6,824 bases of DNA, from the NCBI GenBank assembly GCA_027297085.1, contig JAPUIL010000184.1:1-6824 (forward strand), written 5' to 3'. Under the pieces are notes generated by a model that made no database searches, had not been told where the DNA came from, and was given only the letters and a program-made list of their open reading frames with translations. Of the stretch, positions 1 to 5,083 are shown piece by piece. This DNA comes from Verrucomicrobiota bacterium. Its GTDB lineage: Bacteria; Verrucomicrobiota; Verrucomicrobiia; Opitutales; UBA2995. Every line of letters begins with the position of its first letter. The stretch's first letter is position 1. Made by a program: the position numbers and the translations under genes.

Positions 1-21
1 CTGAACAAAAAATTTAGGGGT

Positions 22-46
22 ATCTAGTATCACGTGATACTTAGAT
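22..46. repeat. Near-perfect inverted repeat around a CACGTG core
   Basis: Bases 26-41 form a perfect 16-base palindrome, AGTATCACGTGATACT. Allowing one unpaired base extends the pairing to about 22-46 (ATCTA on the left, TAGAT on the right). It lies 9 bases before the stem of the terminator at 51-85 and no T tract follows it, so it is not itself a classical terminator. It could be an operator-like protein-binding site or a 3'-UTR hairpin of the gene that ends upstream of the window. The symmetry is seen directly; any role is inference. Confidence 0.5.
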
Positions 47-50
47 CAAT

Positions 51-85
51 TGCCGGTTAGTTAGGGGACTAACCGGCATTTTTTT
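51..85 (+). terminator. Strong rho-independent terminator of an upstream + strand gene
   Basis: An 11-bp perfect stem (TGCCGGTTAGT at 51-61 with ACTAACCGGCA at 68-78) encloses a six-base loop, TAGGGG, and is followed directly by seven T residues at 79-85. The T tract is on the + strand only, so it ends a + strand transcript entering from the left. The gene it serves lies outside the window. On the - strand no T run follows the stem, so it is not an efficient terminator for the sulfatase gene. Confidence 0.88.
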
Positions 86-248
86 GCCTAAATACCTCGA
101 TTCTGCTCTATCACGGCCAAGTAGTTGAAGTTATGGCTGTCTTGAAAAAAGACTAAGCAGGTGGCTGATGATTGTATGAGGTTTTGAGTGCGACCGTTAA
201 TGCGCAAGAATCAATTGTTTAAAGCACTTTTCGCTCATGTGGTATGGG

Positions 249-1676
249 TTATCGACCTTTTAACCGGTTTAGATCTCGAGAGAGTTTTTTGATTACTGAT
301 AGGTATTCCGGCCGGCTGGCCAGGTTGATGTTTTCGTAAGGGTCATCGTTATGATCGTAGAGCATCCGTGAAATGGTCTCACCACTGCCAGCTGCCTCGA
401 CAGATGTGTATTCGGTGTATCGCCACTGATCAGTACGGATGGTGTCTCCATTGCGGAAGCGGCCGATCGCATATCCTTTTCCTTTGAGAGAAGGATCGTT
501 TATCACTGGGACCAAACTTTGCCCTTCGAGATGTGCAGGTTTTTCAAGACCGGTTAGATCGCACAGCGTAGGATAGATATCGATAAATTCAGCCAAGGCT
601 GACGTTTCGTTTCCTTTTTGGGAGGCGGCTTGTTGAGGAGTGCGGACGATGAGCGGAGCGTGCATGGCGTTTTCGAAAGTGCAGTGTTTGCACCAGAGCG
701 TGTGCTCACCGAGATTCCAACCATGGTCGCCCCATAGGACTACGATGGTGTTATCCCTGAGTCCTAATCGGTCCAATTCGTTGAGGACGCGGCCGACCTG
801 GGCATCCGTAAAGGATACACACGCGTAGTAACCACGGATCATGGTCCTAGCCATCTCATCGCTTACAGGTCCTCTTTTAGGGACGGCTGTGTAGGACCGC
901 AATTCACCAAAGTTGTGAATGGCTTCTTCCGGTGCGTCTTTTGGCGGGTAATAATTATCCGGTAGATCGATGTGAGTGTCTTTATAAAGATCCCAATACT
1001 TTTTAGGCGCATTAAAAGGCAAGTGGGGTTTGAAAAATCCGACTGCCAGGAAAAAGGGTTGTTTCTGATCTGCCAGTAGTTGGAGCTGTTTAACGGCTTC
1101 CGCAGCCACCAGGCCGTCTCCGAGAGAGTCATCCGGGGTATCATAGGATGCGAATGGAAGGCGGTGATTTCTGGATTGGGCATGTAGCTCTTTCAGATTG
1201 TGTGGTATTGGCCAGCCAATGATCGGTTCGGATTCGGTTTTAAAACTTCTATCAGGCCTCCAGGCGGGTTTACTCCAGCCATTAGACGTGTCCGGTGGGA
1301 AGTGAAGGATTTTTCCAAGACTCAGCGTCCGATAACCGTTGTTTTTAAAATGTTCATGTAAAGCGATTATATCGGGAGAATCTTCGTCAATACGTGCAGT
1401 GAAGCGAACAAATCGCTCCGGAGTGGGTCGAATACCACTCATAAGGCTGGCACGGGATGCACCGCAGGTGGGGACCATGCAATAGGCGCGATCGAAGCGT
1501 GTACCCGTTGCTGCAAGCCGATCAATATTGGGTGAAATAATCTGCTTCTGGCCATAACACCCTAACTGAGTTCGAAGGTCATCGACTGCGAAAAAGAGCA
1601 CGTTCGGCCGGTCAGTTTGGGCAGATCCGATGAGCGTAATTAGAAGGAAGAGGATGAGTACTTTGAGTAGTTTCAT
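249..1676 (-). CDS. Secreted sulfatase, iduronate-2-sulfatase-like (type I, formylglycine-dependent)
   Basis: The 475-residue protein belongs to the alkaline phosphatase-like sulfatase superfamily and is complete. Residues 1-19 form a signal peptide with a hydrophobic core and a likely cut near GSA-Q, so it acts in the periplasm or outside. The order of motifs is typical: RPNVLFFAVDDLR at 23-35 with metal ligands Asp32 and Asp33; the signature CGASR at 71-75, whose Cys71 would be oxidised to formylglycine (the C-x-A-S-R form); GKILH at 121-125; KPHLPF at 216-221; and GDHGWNLGEH at 316-325 with metal ligands Asp317 and His318. WCKHCTFE at 328-335 recalls the WxKHxxFE segment of iduronate-2-sulfatases. 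Such enzymes hydrolyse sulfate esters on glycans; the real substrate cannot be read from the sequence. The ATG at 1674-1676 leads straight into the signal peptide but has no clear Shine-Dalgarno. A formylglycine-generating enzyme or anSME must be encoded elsewhere. Confidence 0.93.
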   Translation of the reverse strand: MKLLKVLILFLLITLIGSAQTDRPNVLFFAVDDLRTQLGCYGQKQIISPNIDRLAATGTRFDRAYCMVPTCGASRASLMSGIRPTPERFVRFTARIDEDSPDIIALHEHFKNNGYRTLSLGKILHFPPDTSNGWSKPAWRPDRSFKTESEPIIGWPIPHNLKELHAQSRNHRLPFASYDTPDDSLGDGLVAAEAVKQLQLLADQKQPFFLAVGFFKPHLPFNAPKKYWDLYKDTHIDLPDNYYPPKDAPEEAIHNFGELRSYTAVPKRGPVSDEMARTMIRGYYACVSFTDAQVGRVLNELDRLGLRDNTIVVLWGDHGWNLGEHTLWCKHCTFENAMHAPLIVRTPQQAASQKGNETSALAEFIDIYPTLCDLTGLEKPAHLEGQSLVPVINDPSLKGKGYAIGRFRNGDTIRTDQWRYTEYTSVEAAGSGETISRMLYDHNDDPYENINLASRPEYLSVIKKLSRDLNRLKGR

Positions 1677-1686
1677 AATGAAATCG

Positions 1687-1692
1687 ATTATA
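1687..1692 (-). promoter_or_regulatory. Candidate -10 box for the sulfatase gene
   Basis: Read on the - strand this is a perfect TATAAT, 10 bases before the ATG at 1676. No good -35 hexamer lies 16-18 bases further upstream (the sequence there is about TAAGAA). If it is used, transcription would start within a few bases of the start codon and give a nearly leaderless mRNA, which fits the missing Shine-Dalgarno sequence. This could also be a chance match in A+T-rich DNA. Confidence 0.25.
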
Positions 1693-1832
1693 GCCGAATA
1701 AAGATCTTCTTCTTATTGAGGTTCCGTATGGGAATATAGATGATCAGCAAGTAGAGGAAGGCATAGAGCAAAGATAATAACTTCGCTGCAACCCCTAGAT
1801 CAAGCATAGTTCGCAAAACAAACGGTCTTAAG

Positions 1833-1882
1833 GAACCATTCCAAACAGGCTTTGGTAACAAATACTTCAAACGGAATGGTTC
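1833..1882. repeat. Spaced inverted repeat GAACCATTCC / GGAATGGTTC
   Basis: The left arm (1833-1842) and right arm (1873-1882) are perfect 10-bp complements separated by 30 bases. A smaller nested pair, CCAAA (1841-1845) with TTTGG (1851-1855), overlaps the end of the left arm. It lies in the middle of the divergent intergenic region, about 130 bases before the hydrolase start. It could be a regulator-binding site, an RNA hairpin, or the trace of a small mobile repeat. The pairing is visible; the role is unknown. Confidence 0.4.
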
Positions 1883-2003
1883 TTTCCGGCATTATATTGT
1901 TGCCAGTTACTCGTCTCAAATTGTCATCTTATTATTGGGCTTAACGTTCGGACTGATGGCCGAATAGGCTCCTCTTCCAACACCAATAACATACAGAAAT
2001 CGC

Positions 2004-2008
2004 GAGGT
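2004..2008 (+). promoter_or_regulatory. Shine-Dalgarno of the hydrolase gene
   Basis: GAGGT ends four bases before the ATG at 2013-2015, a near-ideal ribosome binding site that fixes this start codon. It stands out because the three other well-defined genes in the window, all on the - strand, lack a recognisable Shine-Dalgarno. Confidence 0.65.
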
Positions 2009-2012
2009 CACT

Positions 2013-2921
2013 ATGTCAGTTAAAGAAAATCAAGAAACCACTACACATCAACCCATACCTCAGGAAGCCTTTGATTGGTATGACGAATACGCCCATGGTT
2101 TGATCGACAGACGGACGTTTCTGGCACGTTTGTCTACGATAACGACTGCCAGTTTGACCATGGGCATGCTTCTACCGGCATTACTGCCAAATTATTCCCT
2201 AGCCGAACAAGTCTCTTTTAATGATTCGGATATAAGAGCCCAATATACCACTTTTCCCTCTCCAAAAGGCCACGATGAGGGCAGAGGCTATTTGGTCACT
2301 CCAACTTCTTTAGAGGGTAAGGCTCCGGCGGTTTTGGTGGTACATGAAAATCGAGGCCTAAATCCCTACATCAAGGACGTAGCTCGACGATTAGCGAAGG
2401 CAGGATTTGTCGCATTTGCACCGGACGCTCTTCACCCACTCGGTGGCTATCCTGGCAATGATGATGAAGGCCGGAAAATGCAGAGTTCAATAGATAAAGG
2501 AAAAATGGAACAAGACTTCATTGCGGCGGCAACATTCTTAAAATCACATGAATTGAGTAACGGTAAATTAGGCGCCGTTGGATTCTGTTTCGGTGGCTAT
2601 ATCGTTAATATGTTGGCCGCAACCATATCCAATAGTTTAAATGCAGGAGTACCTTTTTATGGTACGCCTGCTGCCAAAGAAATTCGTAAAAACATCAAAG
2701 CCCCCTTACTTATTCAACTTGCCGAGTTGGATAGAAGAGTGAACGGCACTTGGCCAGAATACGAAGCCGATTTGAAAGCCTTTAAGATTGAATACACCAT
2801 GCATATGTATCCGAAGGCAAATCATGGTTTTCACAACGATTCAACAGGACGATATGACCAGGAAAACGCTAATCTGGCTTGGAAACGTACTTTAGCGTTT
2901 TTCACTAAGCATCTTGCTTAG
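2013..2921 (+). CDS. Tat-exported dienelactone hydrolase family protein
   Basis: The 302-residue alpha/beta hydrolase is related to carboxymethylenebutenolidase, which opens dienelactone to maleylacetate in chloroaromatic breakdown. Unlike the roughly 236-residue cytoplasmic enzyme, it has an N-terminal extension: about 32 residues, then DRRTFLARL (32-40), a twin-arginine motif (Arg33-Arg34), then a hydrophobic stretch ending near YSLAEQ (61-66). This points to folded export by Tat. The hydrolase domain covers about 70-300. HENRGLNP (111-118) carries the glutamate (Glu112) that in dienelactone hydrolase partners the nucleophile. The nucleophile elbow GFCFGG (190-195) gives Cys192; Asp240 (AELDRRVN) and His271 (NHGFHND) complete a Cys-Asp-His triad, so it appears catalytically intact. 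Many members of this extended subfamily have no known substrate, and no aromatic-degradation gene lies nearby. It is the only complete + strand gene here and stands alone. Confidence 0.92.
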   Translation: MSVKENQETTTHQPIPQEAFDWYDEYAHGLIDRRTFLARLSTITTASLTMGMLLPALLPNYSLAEQVSFNDSDIRAQYTTFPSPKGHDEGRGYLVTPTSLEGKAPAVLVVHENRGLNPYIKDVARRLAKAGFVAFAPDALHPLGGYPGNDDEGRKMQSSIDKGKMEQDFIAAATFLKSHELSNGKLGAVGFCFGGYIVNMLAATISNSLNAGVPFYGTPAAKEIRKNIKAPLLIQLAELDRRVNGTWPEYEADLKAFKIEYTMHMYPKANHGFHNDSTGRYDQENANLAWKRTLAFFTKHLA

Positions 2922-2954
2922 TGTATTTGATGTGTATGGACAAGTAGACAACTG

Positions 2955-2981
2955 ATTCTCTTAAACAGAGAATAATCTTTT
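2955..2981 (+). terminator. Possible terminator between convergent genes
   Basis: ATTCTCT (2955-2961) pairs perfectly with AGAGAAT (2967-2973) around a five-base loop, and TTTT follows at 2978-2981 after a short gap. It lies 34 bases after the hydrolase stop and just before the end of the convergent propeller gene. The stem is short and A+T-rich and the T tract is interrupted, so termination would be weak. Confidence 0.4.
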
Positions 2982-2986
2982 GTGAA

Positions 2987-4153
2987 TCAACCGGGCTGGT
3001 TGATATACCAAACAGCATTGTTGCTGTCGCGACCCGCCAGAAGTAGATCGAGCCGGCCGTCTTTGTTCAGATCAACTGCTTTTAAGTCATAGGCCTCTTG
3101 GCCGTTGCCGATGTCAATATCGTGGGCCTTGAAAATACCGGTCCCGTTGTTTTCATACCAGCGGACTATTTTCTGACTGAACGAGGCGGTTGCAGCATCT
3201 ACATCACCGTCTCCATCAAAATCGCCAACAGCCAAGGCGTGGCAGTCAGGGAGTGATTCATCAATTACGTTATCTTTCCAGTAAGGCCCTCGGTACCAAT
3301 AGACGCCGGTGCCGTGTCCATTACTGGCGATAATGTCTACCCGATTGTCTCCATCTACGTCAGCTGCGCGTGCATTGGTTACTCCTTGGATTTCAGCAAT
3401 GTCAATTTGCTTCCATCGACCATGCAGACTCGGTGGGTTCCGATACCAGGACAACATGTTTCCACCCGAATGTCCTACCACCAAGTCCAGCTTTCCATCT
3501 CCGTTAATATCCGCCACGTCCATGTAGTGAGGTCGAACAGGAGCCGTTTTCTGGGCAATCATATGGCGTATAAATTTACCTTCAAAATTATCATACCAGG
3601 CCACGCTGTCCTTGAAATCGCCTTTAATGCTATTGCCAACCACGTCCATATTTCCGTCGGCATTGATGTCCGCCACGGCGAGTCCATGGCAACCATGCAG
3701 ATCTTTGTCAATAATGTGGATCTTCGGTTTTTTTTCAATTTTCCCGGTATTTTCTATCCAGGCTACCGAGAAGTCGGGCACGCGTTTTGGTTTTTTGACT
3801 TTTTCCCGCCTGGCCCTCTTCTCGCGGTATTCGATCCAGGGAGATGTCTCACGCGCTACAATAAAATCCAGGTCTCCATCCTTGTCCATATCACCGCAAG
3901 TGCCGTACAGCAGTTTGCCGTCAACCACGTTCCAGATTGGTTGCGCCTGCCTGTTTTTCATGGGATTTAGCACGGTAAATACTTGCATGAGGCCGGTTGC
4001 CACAATGTCCAGGTTACCGTCTCCATCCAGGTCGGCGGCATCAATTCCCCGGGTTTGCTCACCTAAATCAGCTGAATATTTTTCCCAGGATATGTTTGCG
4101 TTTAGGAAGGATACAGAAAGGAAGAAGAATAAAAAGGATGGTGATAATTTCAT
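2987..4153 (-). CDS. Secreted FG-GAP/VCBS seven-repeat beta-propeller protein
   Basis: The 388-residue protein has an N-terminal signal peptide (about residues 1-19, with a hydrophobic run from Phe7 to Leu17) and then seven calcium-binding repeats of the form DxDGDGxxDhh. They start at residues 41 (DLDGDGNLD), 88 (DMDKDGDLD), 162 (DINADGNMD), 215 (DINGDGKLD), 265 (DVDGDNRVD), 311 (DFDGDGDVD) and 361 (DLNKDGRLD). Most are followed 16-50 residues later by a W-Y/I-x-N strand. Seven units match a seven-bladed propeller like that of integrin alpha chains. Residues 108-125 form a very basic insertion (RARREKVKKPKR) between repeats 2 and 3. No catalytic domain is visible; it probably binds ligands or proteins outside the cytoplasm. 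The start is the ATG at 4151-4153, directly before the signal peptide, without a clear Shine-Dalgarno. It converges with the hydrolase gene. Confidence 0.9.
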   Translation of the reverse strand: MKLSPSFLFFFLSVSFLNANISWEKYSADLGEQTRGIDAADLDGDGNLDIVATGLMQVFTVLNPMKNRQAQPIWNVVDGKLLYGTCGDMDKDGDLDFIVARETSPWIEYREKRARREKVKKPKRVPDFSVAWIENTGKIEKKPKIHIIDKDLHGCHGLAVADINADGNMDVVGNSIKGDFKDSVAWYDNFEGKFIRHMIAQKTAPVRPHYMDVADINGDGKLDLVVGHSGGNMLSWYRNPPSLHGRWKQIDIAEIQGVTNARAADVDGDNRVDIIASNGHGTGVYWYRGPYWKDNVIDESLPDCHALAVGDFDGDGDVDAATASFSQKIVRWYENNGTGIFKAHDIDIGNGQEAYDLKAVDLNKDGRLDLLLAGRDSNNAVWYINQPG

Positions 4154-4179
4154 AATCGGAAAGTAACAATTCTATGGGA

Positions 4180-4207
4180 ATCATATTCTTGGCAAGTGAT
4201 TTAACAA
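4180..4207 (-). promoter_or_regulatory. Candidate sigma70-type promoter of the propeller gene
   Basis: On the - strand, TTGTTA (4207-4202) and TATGAT (4185-4180) are separated by 16 bases. The -10 matches five of six consensus bases and the -35 four of six. Transcription would start near 4173, giving a leader of about 20 bases. A TTGCCA in the spacer offers an alternative but worse pair. Confidence 0.35.
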
Positions 4208-4261
4208 GCGCTAGAAAAAATTGCAGAGAATTGAAAATTAAGTTTACCGGCTTTGACACAA

Positions 4262-4639
4262 TTAGGTTGTGGTCCAGCGAGGAATTTGAGGAAAGGACTG
4301 AAAGTGCTGATCGAAGGTGAGTAGGGTAGCATCGTTTTGAAGAGTTATCGAAACTATCCAAAGGTCGTTGATTGGAACGGGTGTGCCTTTTCGCCTCAGG
4401 TATCGAAATAATTGCGCGTAGACGAACGAGGTACTTTCATCAGGGCTGGCGATTGACGCTCTTGGAGAAATTAAGAAGCGCTGTAAGATGACTTCGTTTT
4501 CCTCTCCTTTTCTGCCAACTGCGAATCCGGCTCGTAGCTCGGCGATGACCATAAGTGGAAGGAGAATTTCGTCTGCTTTTTGAATGGCATCGACCGCGAT
4601 CGAGTTGTTTTTGCAAAATGCTATGTAGGCGAATGTCAC
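4262..4639 (-). CDS. VapC-type PIN-domain ribonuclease toxin, N-terminally truncated (probable pseudogene)
   Basis: The 125-residue frame matches the PIN/VapC family over nearly its whole length: AYIAF at 4-8, EILLPLMVIAELRAGFAVGR at 24-43, FLISPRASI at 55-63, PVPINDLWIVSITLQ at 87-101 and LLTFDQHF at 106-113. VapC toxins are Mg-dependent RNases whose acidic site includes a first Asp in an N-terminal LDTNAYxAF motif. Here the later acids Glu34, Asp92 and Asp110 remain, but homology begins only at the Ala-Tyr after DTN. The frame opens with GTG ACA TTC (4639-4631) and a TGA stands directly upstream in the same frame, so no longer version is possible. The first catalytic Asp and strand beta-1 are missing, and activity is doubtful. 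No clear VapB antitoxin lies upstream. The GTG overlaps the stop of a 26-codon frame as GTGA, a coupling pattern typical of toxin-antitoxin pairs. Confidence 0.7.
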   Translation of the reverse strand: MTFAYIAFCKNNSIAVDAIQKADEILLPLMVIAELRAGFAVGRKGEENEVILQRFLISPRASIASPDESTSFVYAQLFRYLRRKGTPVPINDLWIVSITLQNDATLLTFDQHFQSFPQIPRWTTT

Positions 4640-4716
4640 TCACTTAAGGCCGTTATAAGCGAATCTACGGTCCATTTCCTTTCGAGGGGGTCAAACCTTA
4701 AATCCCGCATTGGCAT
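4636..4716 (-). other. Short frame overlapping the PIN gene; possible antitoxin remnant
   Basis: This 26-codon frame starts at ATG 4716-4714 and ends with a TGA (4638-4636) that overlaps the GTG of the PIN gene by the four bases GTGA. Its C-terminus reads KWTVDSLITALSE. The position and overlap are where a vapB antitoxin would end, but the peptide is too short and too unspecific to assign to a VapB or Phd family. It may equally be chance. Confidence 0.15.
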
Positions 4717-4731
4717 GCACGATTGCAAGGA

Positions 4732-4947
4732 ATGACCCCGAAGCCCCTGTCACCCAAGGGCTCAGTACGATTTTTGAAACAGTTGGGTTTACTTTCTTGC
4801 GGCTTTGTCCCCAGAAATAAATCCAGCAACGGAAATCATTACGTTGATCCGGTAATAGCTTCGGCAAATCCCGGTCAGAAACAAATGGAGGTTTCTGAAT
4901 ACTTGTTGAAGAGCATATGGCCGTCATGGAGGGGATCTCCAATTTAA
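4732..4947 (+). pseudogene. Possible decayed hicA-like toxin frame
   Basis: The 71-codon frame from ATG 4732 opens with MTPKPLSPKGSVRFLKQLG, resembling the HicA N-terminus (roughly LSGKEVIRFLEKLGF). Further on, RNKSSNGNHYVDP (about 26-38) can be set beside the HicA catalytic region RQKGSHxxYxHP, and GQKQMEVSEYLLKSI beside GKEMKxGTLRSIL. The alignment needs gaps, the GSH core is not intact, and the C-terminal part lacks the usual QAGL. HicA toxins are small double-stranded RNA-binding-fold mRNA interferases, about 60-80 residues long, normally paired with HicB; I see no hicB downstream. It lies divergent from the truncated PIN gene. This is weak resemblance judged by eye and could be coincidence. 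Confidence 0.22.
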
Positions 4948-5014
4948 GGGAAAGCAGAAAGAGGCGACTTCTGGTAATTGGAGTGCTCGACATCCATAGC
5001 TGGCATTTTATATT

Positions 5015-5058
5015 GGGGCTGCACCTGGAGGCGCATTACGCTCGGGCTGCATGTACGC
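5015..5058. repeat. Imperfect G+C-rich tandem repeat
   Basis: GGGCTGCA occurs at 5016-5023 and again at 5044-5051. Each copy is followed by a variant of a TACGCT ending (ATTACGCT at 5035-5042 and TGTACGCT at 5051-5058), so the second unit looks like the first with about ten bases missing. It lies 26 bases downstream of the sulfotransferase stop codon. It may belong to a dispersed intergenic repeat family; nothing here proves that. Confidence 0.3.
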
Positions 5059-5083
5059 TAGGCTCAACCAAGGCCTAACTTTG

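Larger units (their letters stand above)
1677..2012. other. Divergent intergenic region between sulfatase and hydrolase genes
   Basis: This 336-base gap lies between two divergently transcribed genes, so it should hold promoters for both. It contains a TATAAT-like box on the - strand close to the sulfatase start, a 10-bp spaced inverted repeat (1833-1882), and a Shine-Dalgarno sequence for the + strand gene. I could not pick a convincing -35/-10 pair for the hydrolase gene. A - strand open frame of 60 codons with a TTG start (1688-1870) encodes a hydrophobic stretch, but has no family resemblance and no clear ribosome binding site, so I do not call it a gene. Confidence 0.6.
4640..5083. other. 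444-base region without an intact gene
   Basis: This stretch separates the truncated PIN gene from the end of the sulfotransferase gene. Frames on both strands are short or broken and give no confident family match. It holds a possible hicA-like remnant on the + strand, a short frame coupled to the PIN gene, and an imperfect G+C-rich tandem repeat near 5015-5058. No transposase, integrase, terminal inverted repeat or tRNA is visible. Decayed accessory DNA is the simplest reading. Confidence 0.5.

Noticed and set aside
71..350. CRISPR repeats or tRNA genes in the leading non-coding stretch
   Set aside because: No repeated units with spacers and no cloverleaf could be found; apart from the terminator, bases 86-248 show nothing I can name.
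863..1183. 106-codon - strand frame inside the sulfatase gene
   Set aside because: It is an alternate-frame shadow of conserved sulfatase sequence.
1688..1870. 60-codon - strand frame with a hydrophobic segment (LLSLLYAFLYLLIIYIPI)
   Set aside because: It starts with TTG, has no clear ribosome binding site, resembles no family I know and overlaps the expected sulfatase promoter region.
3314..4166. Long + strand open frames (up to 218 codons) across the propeller gene
   Set aside because: They run antisense to a convincing repeat protein; the repeated DxDGDG codons create open complementary frames. No family resemblance.
4068..4361. 97-codon - strand frame between the propeller and PIN genes
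   Set aside because: It overlaps the ends of two better supported genes in other frames, contains no recognisable domain and covers the propeller promoter.
4691..4993. 100-codon - strand frame upstream of the PIN gene, considered as an antitoxin
   Set aside because: The translation shows no VapB, Phd or ribbon-helix-helix features, is rich in Ser, Pro and Trp without pattern, and is out of frame with the PIN start.
5059..5079. GTTAGGC on the - strand with a 5-bp hairpin, considered as an integron attC site or as a terminator
   Set aside because: No matching RYYYAAC partner occurs at a suitable distance, and no integrase or cassette array is present. The hairpin (TAGGC/GCCTA) is short and has no T tract.
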